Assembly (NCBI GenBank): GCA_017417385.1
Contig: JAFPZF010000029.1
Span: 125,924-189,923 of the forward strand
Source: Bacteroidales bacterium
GTDB taxonomy: Bacteria; Bacteroidota; Bacteroidia; Bacteroidales; Marinilabiliaceae
DNA: 64,000 nucleotides
Direction: 5' to 3'
A model generated the notes under the pieces. That model searched no databases and was not told the DNA's origin. It saw only the letters and a program-made list of their open reading frames with translations. The position numbers and the translations under genes were made by a program. Position 1 is the first letter of the stretch. The number at the start of each line of letters is the position of its first letter. Below are positions 26,932 to 35,240 of this stretch, one piece after another.

Positions 26932-27604
26932 GTCGGTCAGAGAAGACGGACGGGAGATAGTGCGAGAGACAGAGCCAGGGAGTGATAGATGTTGTCCCCT
27001 CAACAGTCGTCGGAGGGGGAGGAAGTGGCAGACCGAGGCGACACGACATAGGGGAACGAGGGGAGATTGACAAGATAATGAACAGCCAGTCGGGCACGAG
27101 AAGGAGGGTTGTCAGGTGGGTAGCGTAAAGACAGGCAGCGAGGAGGTGACAATTAGATAATTCTCTTGCAGCATCGGGATTTGGAGCACATGTCCATATT
27201 TTGTTCATAAAAATACAAGTATCTGATAGATAGAGAAATAAGATAATTATTTCAGTATAACAATTGACAATTGTAAATCATTGCGTTCAATAGGGTTGGC
27301 GGAAACGGAGGCGAAAACGGAGCTGACATAAATCGAAAAAGGGGTGTCTATTGTTTGTTCAAATGGTAAGTGCGAGATAAGTGTTTGATTTATAAAAACT
27401 CCGAAATAAAGAAGCTGTCAGTGGAGAAAAAAGGGATTTTTTTTTGAGAAAATAGCCCTACATTCGCAATACAGAAAAAGGAAAACGAACGAGCGTGTGA
27501 ACGGACGGAGCGATACTGAAGGAACGGCAATATAGGCGGCAAAGGTTGTCGGGCTGTGAGCAGGGGAGCGAAGTAGCGTAGCATGCAAATCAATAAACAG
27601 CAAC
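26932..27604. other. Spacer without a recognisable gene
   Basis: Open frames here are short and lack family features. The first half is purine-rich, and the second half is AT-rich with a palindromic CAATTGACAATTG at about 27260. A T-run lies near 27436. A TACATTCG near 27460 may be a degenerate -7 box for nrdD. Confidence 0.5.
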
Positions 27605-29812
27605 ATGATACAGACAGTCATAAAGAGAGACGGACGAATAGTCGGTTTTGACAGGGAGAAGATATGTGCGGCGATACGTCGTGCGATGAGTCACACCGAG
27701 AAGGGTGAGGACGAGGGGCTCATTGACAGGATAGCCGACCGCATAGAGGTCTCTGGCAAGGAGAAGATGACTGTCGAGGCGATCCAGGACTGCGTAGAGA
27801 TAGAGCTCATGAACAGTCCGAGGAAGGAAGTCGCCCAGCTGTATATAGCGTATAGGAATCAGAGGACGATAGCGAGGAAGGCGAAGACGCGCGACATATT
27901 CGTAGAGATCATCGAGGCGAAGAGCAACGACGTCACGAGGGAGAATGCAAATATGAATGCGGACACTCCAGCGGGCATGATGATGAAGTTCGCGTCGGAG
28001 AGCACGAAGCCGTTCGTCGACGACTACCTATTGTCAGAGGAGGCACGGATGGCGGTAGACATGGGCTATCTACACATCCACGACAAAGATTATTATCCGA
28101 CAAAGAGTCTGACGTGCGTCCAGCATCCGCTCGACAAGATACTGCAGCATGGATTTTCGGCGGGGCATGGCGAGAGCAGGCCTGCGAAGCGCATAGAGAC
28201 GGCGAGCATACTGGGTTGCATCTCCATGGAGACTGCGCAGAACGAGATGCATGGCGGTCAGGCGATACCAGCGTTTGACTTTTACCTTGCGCCGTTTGTC
28301 AGGAAGAGCTACATAGAGGAGGTGAAGGTCCTGGAGGATATCAATGCCGAGGACTATTCCGACCTTTACGAGGCGGCTATCGACGACTATGAGAGCAAGG
28401 AGTTGACAGGGTTGACGGGGAAGGAGCGAATCAAGCAGCACGCGATAAACAGGACCGTCAGCAGGGTGCATCAGGCGATGGAGGCCTTCATCCACAACAT
28501 GAACACCATACATTCGAGGGGTGGCAACCAGGTCGTGTTCAGTTCGATCAACTATGGAACCGACACGTCGGCAGAGGGCAGGTGCATCATCAGGGAGATA
28601 TTGAAGAGCACGTATCAGGGTGTCGGGAACAATTCGACGGCGATATTCCCGATACAGATATGGAAGAAGAAGAGGGGCGTCAGCTATCTGCCGGGGGACA
28701 GGAATCGAGATCTCTACGAGTTGGCATGCAAGGTGTCTGCACGGAGGTTCTTCCCGAACTTCCTGAATCTTGACGCGACGTTCAATCAGCACGAGAAGTG
28801 GAGAGCGGACGACCCGAACAGGTATCAGTATGAGATGGCGACTATGGGTTGCAGGACTCGAGTCTTCGAGGACCGATTTGGAGAGAAGACCTCGATAGGG
28901 AGAGGAAACCTTTCTTTCTCGACAATCAACATCGTGAGGATAGCGATAGAGAGCATGGGGTACATCGACAAGGAGGAGAGGATATCCCACTTCTTCAGCA
29001 GGCTAGACGAGATAATGGACATAGCGGCGCGCCAGCTCAGTGACCGTTTTGACTTCCAGAAGACGGCGAAGGCAAAGCAGTTCCCGCTGTTGATGTCGGC
29101 GTTGTGGGTCGGGAGTGAGAACCTGAAGCCGGAGGACACCATAGAGAGCGTCATCAACCATGGAACGTTGGGAATAGGCTTCATCGGGTTGGCGGAGTGC
29201 CTGGTCGCGCTGGTCGGGCATCATCATGGCGAGAGCGAGGAGGCGCAGGCGCTGGGACTCTCCATCATATCTCACATGCGCGATAGGATAAACACATATT
29301 GCGAGAAGTACAAGCACAACTTCAGCTTGTTGGCGACGCCGGCTGAGGGCTTGGCAGGCAAGTTCACGCGCAAGGACAAGAAGAGCTTTGGCGAGCTGCC
29401 GGGCATCACGGACAGGGACTACTACACGAATTCGAACCACGTGCCCGTATATTACAAGTGCAGTGCGAGCCACAAGGCGAGGATCGAGGCACCGTATCAT
29501 GAGATGACGAGGGGCGGCCATATCTTCTACATAGAGATAGACGGAGACGCCACGCACAATCCACAGGCAGTTATGAACTTCGTGGACCTGATGGACAAGT
29601 ACAACATGGGGTATGGCTCGGTCAATCATAACAGGAACAGGTGCATGGACTGCGGGTATGAGAATGCCGAGGCCAACATGGAGAAGTGTCCGAAGTGTGG
29701 AGGGACGAACATAGACAAGCTACAGAGGATAACCGGGTACTTAGTCGGGACGACCGACAGGTGGAACAGGGCGAAGTTGGCAGAACTACATGATAGAGTG
29801 ACACATGACTAA
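27605..29812 (+). CDS. nrdD: Anaerobic ribonucleoside-triphosphate reductase
   Basis: 735 residues. An N-terminal ATP-cone (about 1-95, VIKRDGRIVGFDREKICAAI) is followed by the glycyl-radical barrel. A C-terminal zinc site (CMDC near 680 and CPKC near 695) precedes the glycyl radical loop RITGYLVGT (Gly near 711). The enzyme reduces ribonucleoside triphosphates under anoxia and must be activated by NrdG, whose gene overlaps it by 8 bases. Isoleucine codons are almost all ATA in the first 80 codons. This fits a strict or facultative anaerobe. Confidence 0.97.
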   Translation: MIQTVIKRDGRIVGFDREKICAAIRRAMSHTEKGEDEGLIDRIADRIEVSGKEKMTVEAIQDCVEIELMNSPRKEVAQLYIAYRNQRTIARKAKTRDIFVEIIEAKSNDVTRENANMNADTPAGMMMKFASESTKPFVDDYLLSEEARMAVDMGYLHIHDKDYYPTKSLTCVQHPLDKILQHGFSAGHGESRPAKRIETASILGCISMETAQNEMHGGQAIPAFDFYLAPFVRKSYIEEVKVLEDINAEDYSDLYEAAIDDYESKELTGLTGKERIKQHAINRTVSRVHQAMEAFIHNMNTIHSRGGNQVVFSSINYGTDTSAEGRCIIREILKSTYQGVGNNSTAIFPIQIWKKKRGVSYLPGDRNRDLYELACKVSARRFFPNFLNLDATFNQHEKWRADDPNRYQYEMATMGCRTRVFEDRFGEKTSIGRGNLSFSTINIVRIAIESMGYIDKEERISHFFSRLDEIMDIAARQLSDRFDFQKTAKAKQFPLLMSALWVGSENLKPEDTIESVINHGTLGIGFIGLAECLVALVGHHHGESEEAQALGLSIISHMRDRINTYCEKYKHNFSLLATPAEGLAGKFTRKDKKSFGELPGITDRDYYTNSNHVPVYYKCSASHKARIEAPYHEMTRGGHIFYIEIDGDATHNPQAVMNFVDLMDKYNMGYGSVNHNRNRCMDCGYENAEANMEKCPKCGGTNIDKLQRITGYLVGTTDRWNRAKLAELHDRVTHD

Positions 29813-30323
29813 GTTATCTATATTGAAGATAGTAGAGTCGACATCGGTCGACGGTCCGGGGTTGCGCACATCGATATATTCAGCAGGGTGCATGAACATG
29901 TGCCCAGGCTGTCATAATCCGCAGAGCTGGGACATAGAGAGTGGTCGGTTGACAGAGATCGACGACATCATGGCCAAGATAGTTGACGAGGACTTCTGCA
30001 ACGTGACATTCTCGGGAGGAGACCCGATGATGCAGGCGGAGGGCTTTGCCGAGCTGGCGGACCGGATACATGCCGAGACGAAGAAAGACATCTGGTGCTA
30101 CACAGGCTATCGGTATGAGGAGATAATAGCCGACGAGCGGAAGATGCGCTTGATGCGGGCGGTCGATGTGATCGTGGACGGTCGTTTTGTACGGTCGTTG
30201 CGTGATGAGAGTTTGCTTTTCAGGGGCAGTAGTAATCAGCGGATCATAGATGTACAGCGGACCTTGCGGGAGGGCAGGGTCGTTGAGTTTCCCGTTGAGC
30301 GAGGGGTAGAAGTAGCCATTTAG
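29805..30323 (+). CDS. nrdG: Anaerobic ribonucleotide reductase activating protein (radical SAM)
   Basis: 172 residues. The radical-SAM cluster motif is CX3CX2C (CMNMCPGC, residues about 29-36), followed by NPQSWD, and a glycine-rich SAM loop TFSGGDPMMQ. NrdG makes the glycyl radical on NrdD using reduced ferredoxin or flavodoxin and S-adenosylmethionine. The start lies inside the nrdD 3' end, so translation is coupled. Length and motif spacing are standard. Confidence 0.96.
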   Translation: MTKLSILKIVESTSVDGPGLRTSIYSAGCMNMCPGCHNPQSWDIESGRLTEIDDIMAKIVDEDFCNVTFSGGDPMMQAEGFAELADRIHAETKKDIWCYTGYRYEEIIADERKMRLMRAVDVIVDGRFVRSLRDESLLFRGSSNQRIIDVQRTLREGRVVEFPVERGVEVAI

Positions 30324-30355
30324 GGGGTGGAGAAAGAATTTTATTTTGTTCATTC

Positions 30356-30386
30356 TTGTAAATGAGAGGCAAATTGCGTAAATTTG
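30356..30386 (+). promoter_or_regulatory. Promoter for guaA
   Basis: TTG at 30356-30358, 20-base spacer, TAAATTTG at 30379-30386, and 45 bases to the guaA start. Confidence 0.7.
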
Positions 30387-30430
30387 TCTTTACTCCCTTG
30401 TTTAACTAACTTAATCGGAAAGAAGTAATA

Positions 30431-31960
30431 ATGCTGGAAAGGATAATTATTCTGGACTTTGGTTCCCAGTACACGCAGCTGATAGGTCGGCGTGTGAGGG
30501 AGCAGAATGTCTATTGCGAGATACATCCATACAATAAGTGTCCCGAGTTGGACAGCACGGTACGAGGCGTGATATTGTCAGGAAGTCCCGCATCGGTACG
30601 TCAGGCTGGCGCACCTCAGGTAGATTTGAAGTCGATAAGGGGCAGGGTGCCTATTTTGGGCGTCTGCTATGGAGCACAGTATCTCGTATATAGTGGCGGT
30701 GGCGACGTGCAGGCTAGTCAGAAGCGCGAGTATGGCAGGGCGATGTTGACGATTGGTGCTCCTGGGTCACCGTTGTTTGTCGGGATCTCAGCAAGCAGCC
30801 AGGTGTGGATGTCACATGGAGACACCATAATGACGTTGCCGGAGGGTTATCGTCTGTTGGCGTCGACCGAGTCGGTACGGAATGCGGCGTTCAAGATCGA
30901 TGGCGAGGAGACGTACGGCATACAGTTCCATCCGGAGGTGTATCATACGACAGAGGGCAGCAAGCTACTGAATAACTTCGTAGTGAACATCTGTGGATGC
31001 AGGCAGGACTGGACTCCGGTCTCGTTCATCGAGAGCACGATATCAGACGTAAGGCGTCTTGTCGGTACGGACAAGGTGATACTTGGACTGTCTGGCGGAG
31101 TCGATTCGACAGTTGCGGCAGTGTTGCTACACAAGGCGATAGGCAAGAACCTGACGTGCATTTTTGTCAACAACGGTCTTTTGAGGAAGAACGAGTATGA
31201 CAGCGTCCTAGCGCAGTATAAGGGCATGGACTTGAACGTCATAGGAGTCGATGCTACGGAGCGCTTCATGAAGGACTTGGCGGGAGTCACAGACCCGGAG
31301 AAGAAGCGCAAGATCATCGGTGCGGACTTCATCGAGGTGTTCAATGCCGAGGCGCAGAAGATCAAGGATGCTCGTTGGTTGGGTCAGGGCACGATATATC
31401 CGGACGTGATAGAGTCGACATCAGTCAATGGACCATCGGCAAAGATAAAGAGCCACCACAACGTAGGTGGACTGCCGGAGAAGATGAACCTGAAGCTCGT
31501 GGAGCCGCTTCGTCTCTTGTTCAAGGACGAGGTACGAAGGGTAGGCGCTGCGCTGGAGATCAATCCGGAGTTACTTGGGCGTCATCCGTTCCCGGGACCG
31601 GGTCTTGGCATCAGGATACTGGGCGAGGTGACGGCGGAGAAGGTCAGAATCCTCCAGGAGGCAGACAGCATCTTCATCACGTCGCTGAAGAAAGAGGGCT
31701 TGTATGACAAGGTATGGCAGGCGGGAGTCATCTTGCTGCCGGTGCAGTCAGTCGGAGTCATGGGAGACGAGAGGACATACGAGAACGCAGTTGCGCTGAG
31801 GGCAGTCACGTCGACCGACGGAATGACAGCGGACTGGGTACACCTCCCATACGAGTTCCTGGCGCGCGTCAGCAACGACATCATCAATCAGGTGCGTGGG
31901 GTGAACAGGGTAGTTTATGACATAAGCTCTAAGCCACCAGCGACGATAGAGTGGGAGTAA
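30431..31960 (+). CDS. guaA: GMP synthase (glutamine-hydrolysing)
   Basis: 509 residues, typical length. The class I amidotransferase domain has FGSQYTQL at the start, the nucleophile Cys near 79 in GVCYGAQ, and the late His-Glu pair in FHPEVYHT. The ATP pyrophosphatase domain has the PP-loop LSGGVDST near 219. The dimerisation domain ends with KPPATIEWE. It converts XMP to GMP. It is monocistronic: its own promoter lies upstream and a terminator follows. Confidence 0.97.
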   Translation: MLERIIILDFGSQYTQLIGRRVREQNVYCEIHPYNKCPELDSTVRGVILSGSPASVRQAGAPQVDLKSIRGRVPILGVCYGAQYLVYSGGGDVQASQKREYGRAMLTIGAPGSPLFVGISASSQVWMSHGDTIMTLPEGYRLLASTESVRNAAFKIDGEETYGIQFHPEVYHTTEGSKLLNNFVVNICGCRQDWTPVSFIESTISDVRRLVGTDKVILGLSGGVDSTVAAVLLHKAIGKNLTCIFVNNGLLRKNEYDSVLAQYKGMDLNVIGVDATERFMKDLAGVTDPEKKRKIIGADFIEVFNAEAQKIKDARWLGQGTIYPDVIESTSVNGPSAKIKSHHNVGGLPEKMNLKLVEPLRLLFKDEVRRVGAALEINPELLGRHPFPGPGLGIRILGEVTAEKVRILQEADSIFITSLKKEGLYDKVWQAGVILLPVQSVGVMGDERTYENAVALRAVTSTDGMTADWVHLPYEFLARVSNDIINQVRGVNRVVYDISSKPPATIEWE

Positions 31961-31976
31961 TATCCTTTACGATAGT

Positions 31977-32010
31977 GAGCCTGTTCAAAAAGATTTGGAC
32001 AGGCTCTTTA
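31977..32010 (+). terminator. Intrinsic terminator after guaA
   Basis: GAGCCTGTTC pairs with GGACAGGCTC around AAAAAGATTT, followed by TTTA. The same stem sequence recurs as the minus-strand terminator at 32618-32659. Confidence 0.82.
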
Positions 32011-32032
32011 AATGTTACAAGTTGCTTGATTA

Positions 32033-32482
32033 ATGAACAATTTAGAAATTAAAGAATCAACCGATTACGAAGTGATCAAAGCGCTTTTCGTTGAGTATTC
32101 ACAAATCAAAGGAGCGGAAGGCTGCTTTGTGTCGTTTGAAAAAGAATTGGCTGATTTGTCGGCCTTTTACAAAGGAGGGACGATTCTTGTCGGGTTTGAG
32201 GGGGATGCGCCAATTGCAACAGTTGCACTCAAAAGAGTTGACGAAAACACTTCTGAGGTAAAGCGTCTTTTTGTAAAGCCCGAATATCGAGGCAAAGGAT
32301 ATTCGCGAAAGATGTTGGAAGCGTTATTTCAACATGCTAAAACACTTGGCTATAAGGACGTTATGCTAACTACTCGACCGGAAGTGATGCCCATTGCATA
32401 CGCCCTTTACCAGCGCATCGGTTTCGTTCAGACTGCTCTTAAGGACGGTGTGGCAACCATGCGGATGACGGTTGTGAAATAG
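32033..32482 (+). CDS. GNAT family N-acetyltransferase, probably acquired
   Basis: 149 residues. The GNAT fold is shown by VALKRVDENTSEVKRLFVKPEYRG, the acetyl-CoA loop RGKGYS (about 86-91), then MLTTRPEVMPIAYALYQRIGF. The substrate is unknown. The codons favour AAA, CAA, GAA and ATT, unlike the AAG/CAG/GAG/ATA preference of neighbours, which suggests recent acquisition. The gene is bracketed by two terminators that share one stem sequence. It starts 22 bases after the guaA terminator and has no clear promoter of its own. The 190 bases after it hold nothing I recognise. Confidence 0.85.
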   Translation: MNNLEIKESTDYEVIKALFVEYSQIKGAEGCFVSFEKELADLSAFYKGGTILVGFEGDAPIATVALKRVDENTSEVKRLFVKPEYRGKGYSRKMLEALFQHAKTLGYKDVMLTTRPEVMPIAYALYQRIGFVQTALKDGVATMRMTVVK

Positions 32483-32617
32483 TTGCAATAAGTAAAAGTC
32501 AAAATACGGAAAGCAGTACTCATTCCTTTGTTCGTCGTAGTCTGCAGACAAGGGCACGGCAAATAGCAAGGCTCAGGCCCAGAGCATAACTAAAAAGGGG
32601 ACACTTGAAAGTCTCGT

Positions 32618-32659
32618 AGAAAAAAAGCCTGTCCAAGATTTTGCTTTTGGGACAGGCTC
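32618..32659 (-). terminator. Intrinsic terminator of the PLD-like gene (minus strand)
   Basis: AGCCTGTCC (32626-32634) pairs with GGACAGGCT (32650-32658). On the minus strand it is followed by TTTTTTT. Confidence 0.85.
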
Positions 32660-32677
32660 AATGACGATGGAAGAAAG

Positions 32678-33652
32678 CTATACTTCCTCGACGTCGTCGT
32701 CGCCCATCTGCCTCATGTATTCATGCTGACGTCTGACCTTGCGAGATTTAATCTTCTTATTGTTCCTACCTCTGAAGTCGTTGTTGCCATGGTTTTGGCT
32801 ACGGTTTTGAGAGTTCTTATCCTTCTTCCAGTACTCCTTGTGCGTGTTGCCGGGGGCTGGAGCTGGGGTGGAATTATTGTCTTCAGAAGGCGCGGTATTG
32901 ACATCAGAAGGCACATAGTCGTCGAGGGGTGCGGACTCGTTGATGATAGTTTTGTGGTTCTTGTCCTTATTCCGTATGGGCCTGATGCGGAGCCAGAACA
33001 TCTCGTTCCAGAGACTTTCGAACTCCTGGATGAACTTGTGGACGATAGTGAAGTTCGTCGTGATGACGAGATTCTCCTGGTTGTGAGCCTGAGCGGTGTA
33101 GGTCCAGTTGTAGCTCCCCGTGAAGGCGATACGTCCGTCGATGATGCCGAACTTGTTGTGCATGTGGTAGCGTGAGTTGTCGATTTTGACGCTTACGCCG
33201 TGTCTTGCCAGTTCCTTGACTTGTGAGCCCACGTCTCTCATCTTGTTGTTGTCCGTGATGATACGTACCTTGACGCCCTTCTCGTGCATATAGAGGATGC
33301 ACTTGCTCAGTTTCTCGTCTGAGATAGTATAGACGCAGAGGTCGATAGACTGTTTAGCCTGCGTCATGTAGAAGGCGATGTTCTCAGGGATGTCCTGACC
33401 GGGGCTGAAGAGGACCTCGTGGAGACGGAAGGAGTATTTCTCGATAATATTGAAGGTCGTCTCGATCCAGCGGATAGCCTTCAGGCCGTCGCCGCCAGTC
33501 CCGAGCCTTTTAGCCTCAGTAAAAATGCGAGCCTTGAGTTCGCCTCTCTCGGCGCGGTCGAGCATGTTGAGAGCCTCGACGACTCGCAGGGGAGGTTCGG
33601 TATGCTTGTCGAGGTGGAACATGTCTGTAAAGTATTCGATTAGCTTGTCCAT
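32678..33652 (-). CDS. Single-HKD phospholipase D-like protein (putative nuclease)
   Basis: 324 residues. One HKD motif is present: His165-x-Lys167-x4-Asp172, followed by FTGSYNWT, as in Nuc/PLD6-type enzymes that act as dimers. Residues 1-75 are a helical N-terminal domain I do not recognise. The tail from about 240 is low-complexity, rich in Asn, Lys and Arg (for example RGRNNKKIKSRKVRRQHEYM), and could bind nucleic acid. There is no signal peptide, so it is probably cytoplasmic. Nuclease activity is more likely than lipid hydrolysis, but neither is shown. A minus-strand terminator follows. Confidence 0.85.
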   Translation of the reverse strand: MDKLIEYFTDMFHLDKHTEPPLRVVEALNMLDRAERGELKARIFTEAKRLGTGGDGLKAIRWIETTFNIIEKYSFRLHEVLFSPGQDIPENIAFYMTQAKQSIDLCVYTISDEKLSKCILYMHEKGVKVRIITDNNKMRDVGSQVKELARHGVSVKIDNSRYHMHNKFGIIDGRIAFTGSYNWTYTAQAHNQENLVITTNFTIVHKFIQEFESLWNEMFWLRIRPIRNKDKNHKTIINESAPLDDYVPSDVNTAPSEDNNSTPAPAPGNTHKEYWKKDKNSQNRSQNHGNNDFRGRNNKKIKSRKVRRQHEYMRQMGDDDVEEV

Positions 33653-33683
33653 ATCTTATGTCTTGAAAAGATTTTTAATGAAG

Positions 33684-33802
33684 GTAACTTCTATAAATTG
33701 CTTTTTCGGCGTTGAACTCAACTTTGAAATCCTCATGTACTTCAGTACACTCCGGTATTCAAAGTCTCATGCGCCTTGAAAAACCTAATTTCTAGAACCT
33801 CC
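33684..33802 (+). repeat. Modular hairpin repeat element, copy B (minimal, about 120 bp)
   Basis: It has the same ends as the other copies (TAACTTCTATAAATTGC and AATTTCTAGAACCTCC) but none of the CTCGCTTAATCG cassettes. The interior is a nested palindrome: CTTTGAA...TTCAAAG enclosing TGTACT-TC-AGTACA. Copy A carries the same unit with TTACT-TC-AGTAA, a compensated change. The right end overlaps the last codons of the YfcE-like gene on the minus strand. Confidence 0.8.
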
Positions 33803-34357
33803 CTGAAGTTCAATAACTTCGAGGTCTTTGATATCTCCGTCTTGGACAGAGAACCTGAGAGCAGTCCTGACAGCCTGGATGCCATATTTGCCGCAGGCAC
33901 CTGGGTTCATCAGGAGGCAGTTGAACTGTTTGTCGAAGATGACCCTGAGGATATGACTATGACCGCAAACGAAGAGCTTAGGCTTCTTACGTTCGAGGAG
34001 TTTTCTAGCTTTAGGACTGTAGTGACCAGGGTAGCCACCGATGTGCATCATAAGGACCGAAAGCCCTTCGACCGAGAAAGACAGGGAGCCCTCCTCCTCG
34101 ATAGATTGCGATACGTCGATGCTCACGCCGTCTTGGACGTAGACTCTGTCTTCCCTGCCGATAGAGGAGCGCACATCCTGACCGTCGGCGTTACCCCAGA
34201 CCGCTCGGACCGTAGTCCATTTCTCGCGCAGCGAATGGAGGACATCATTGTTGCCGATGTCGCCTGCGTGCCATATCTCGTCGCATCCGCCGAGGAGGTC
34301 GAGCAGCTTAGGGTCGAGGAAGCCGTGAGTGTCGCTTATTAGTCCTATTTTTTTCAT
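33785..34357 (-). CDS. YfcE/MJ0936-type metallophosphoesterase
   Basis: 190 residues. The calcineurin-like metal motifs are in order: DTHG (Asp9, His11), GDIGN (Asp33), GNADG (Asn56), then MMHIGGYPGHY, CGHSH and NPGACG. YfcE-type enzymes hydrolyse phosphodiesters with two divalent metals; the natural substrate is uncertain. GNADG replaces the usual GNCD or GNHE. The last five codons and the TAG stop (33785-33787) lie within the terminal inverted repeat of element B, so the native C-terminus has been replaced. Element C begins 22 bases upstream of its start codon. Confidence 0.88.
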   Translation of the reverse strand: MKKIGLISDTHGFLDPKLLDLLGGCDEIWHAGDIGNNDVLHSLREKWTTVRAVWGNADGQDVRSSIGREDRVYVQDGVSIDVSQSIEEEGSLSFSVEGLSVLMMHIGGYPGHYSPKARKLLERKKPKLFVCGHSHILRVIFDKQFNCLLMNPGACGKYGIQAVRTALRFSVQDGDIKDLEVIELQGGSRN

Positions 34358-34378
34358 GTAAATACATCTTCATATATG

Positions 34379-34574
34379 GGAACTTCTATAAATTGCTTTT
34401 TCTGCGTTGACTTTGTCTTCATTCCTCACGTTGACTCCGTCGACTTTTCTCTCGCTCGGCAGATTTCAAGCAAGCTTGATCTGCTCTCGCTTAATCGAAA
34501 AGTTCGGAAATTGGAGCAAGCTCCATTTCTCTCGCTTAATCGCACAAGTGAAAAACCTAATTTCTAGAACTCCC
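34379..34574 (+). repeat. Modular hairpin repeat element, copy C (about 196 bp)
   Basis: Starts GGAACTTCTATAAATTGC and ends AATTTCTAGAACTCCC. It has two cassettes: one with stem GCAGATTTCAAGC and partner GCTTGATCTGC, one with GAAATTGGAGC and partner GCTCCATTTC. Outer and inner arms both differ between them yet remain paired. A GTTGAC-TCC-GTCGAC hairpin precedes them. CATAT occurs on both flanks and could be a target duplication. From 34575 to 34750 the spacer is purine-rich without a gene. Confidence 0.85.
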
Positions 34575-34750
34575 CATATCTTTTTACTCCCTTAATTTAG
34601 GAAAAGTTTGCGAGAAGGAGATGTTTTTTCGGAGAATAGTTGGAAGAAATGAGCGATATGGTGATTAGTTCGCAGGCGGAGAGTAAGCAGACAGGGGAGA
34701 ATGGGGAGAATGGGGAGAAGAATATAAAGCGAAGTGAAAGTCGGTTCGTT

Positions 34751-34782
34751 TTTGTTATGAACAGATAATTTTCGTAATTTTG
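34751..34782 (+). promoter_or_regulatory. Promoter upstream of the small secreted protein and secA
   Basis: TTTG at 34751-34754, 20-base spacer, TAATTTTG at 34775-34782. Confidence 0.72.
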
Positions 34783-34817
34783 CGGTCGTGAAGTACTATT
34801 ACTCATAATAGTCAGTT

Positions 34818-35150
34818 GTGGAGGCGAAGTTAGAGACAGTCTGTATACGACTGCTCAGCATATCCATAGTGCTGACATTGTGCAATGTGCAGGTTGCACT
34901 TAGCGAGGCAGAACTTACAGAGATTCTGCGCTCGGCGTATCCTATGCCCAAGGCCGAGGTGTCGGAAGTGATACAGGTAGAGGTCAGGGAGGAGACGCAG
35001 CGAGAGCGAGACAATACAACGGTTACATTCTTATCTGAAGAGACGCTTGTCAATGTTGACGAGCCGGAAGTGCCGTATGTAGATGTAGTAGTCGGTTATA
35101 AGTTGCGAACACCATCGGAGTATTCGCCCCATTCGCCGCCAGTCGCGTAG
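34818..35150 (+). CDS. Small secreted protein of unknown function
   Basis: 110 residues from a GTG at 34818; no ATG is available. The N-terminus has a plausible signal peptide (LLSISIVLTLCNVQVALS). The mature part is acidic (EAELTEILRSAYPMPKAEVSEV, then many Glu and Val) and ends in a proline-rich tail. I do not recognise a family. A well-formed promoter lies 36 bases upstream, and secA follows after 90 bases. The gene could be real or a leader region of secA; the GTG start and the lack of homology keep confidence moderate. Confidence 0.45.
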   Translation: MEAKLETVCIRLLSISIVLTLCNVQVALSEAELTEILRSAYPMPKAEVSEVIQVEVREETQRERDNTTVTFLSEETLVNVDEPEVPYVDVVVGYKLRTPSEYSPHSPPVA

Positions 35151-35167
35151 TTATCAGACACTTCTCT

Positions 35168-35176
35168 CCCCCCCCC
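35168..35176 (+). repeat. C9 homopolymer tract
   Basis: Nine consecutive C in the 90-base gap between the small secreted ORF and secA. Such tracts can vary in length by slippage. Confidence 0.7.
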
Positions 35177-35240
35177 GACCTCGAACAAAGACACAAGAAA
35201 TATAGAAATTACGCGACACGTAGAATAAAACAGACAAGAA

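Noticed and set aside
26758..27208. Minus-strand frames after the DUF4249 gene
   Set aside because: They overlap the end of a real gene and its terminator and have no signal, motif or promoter.
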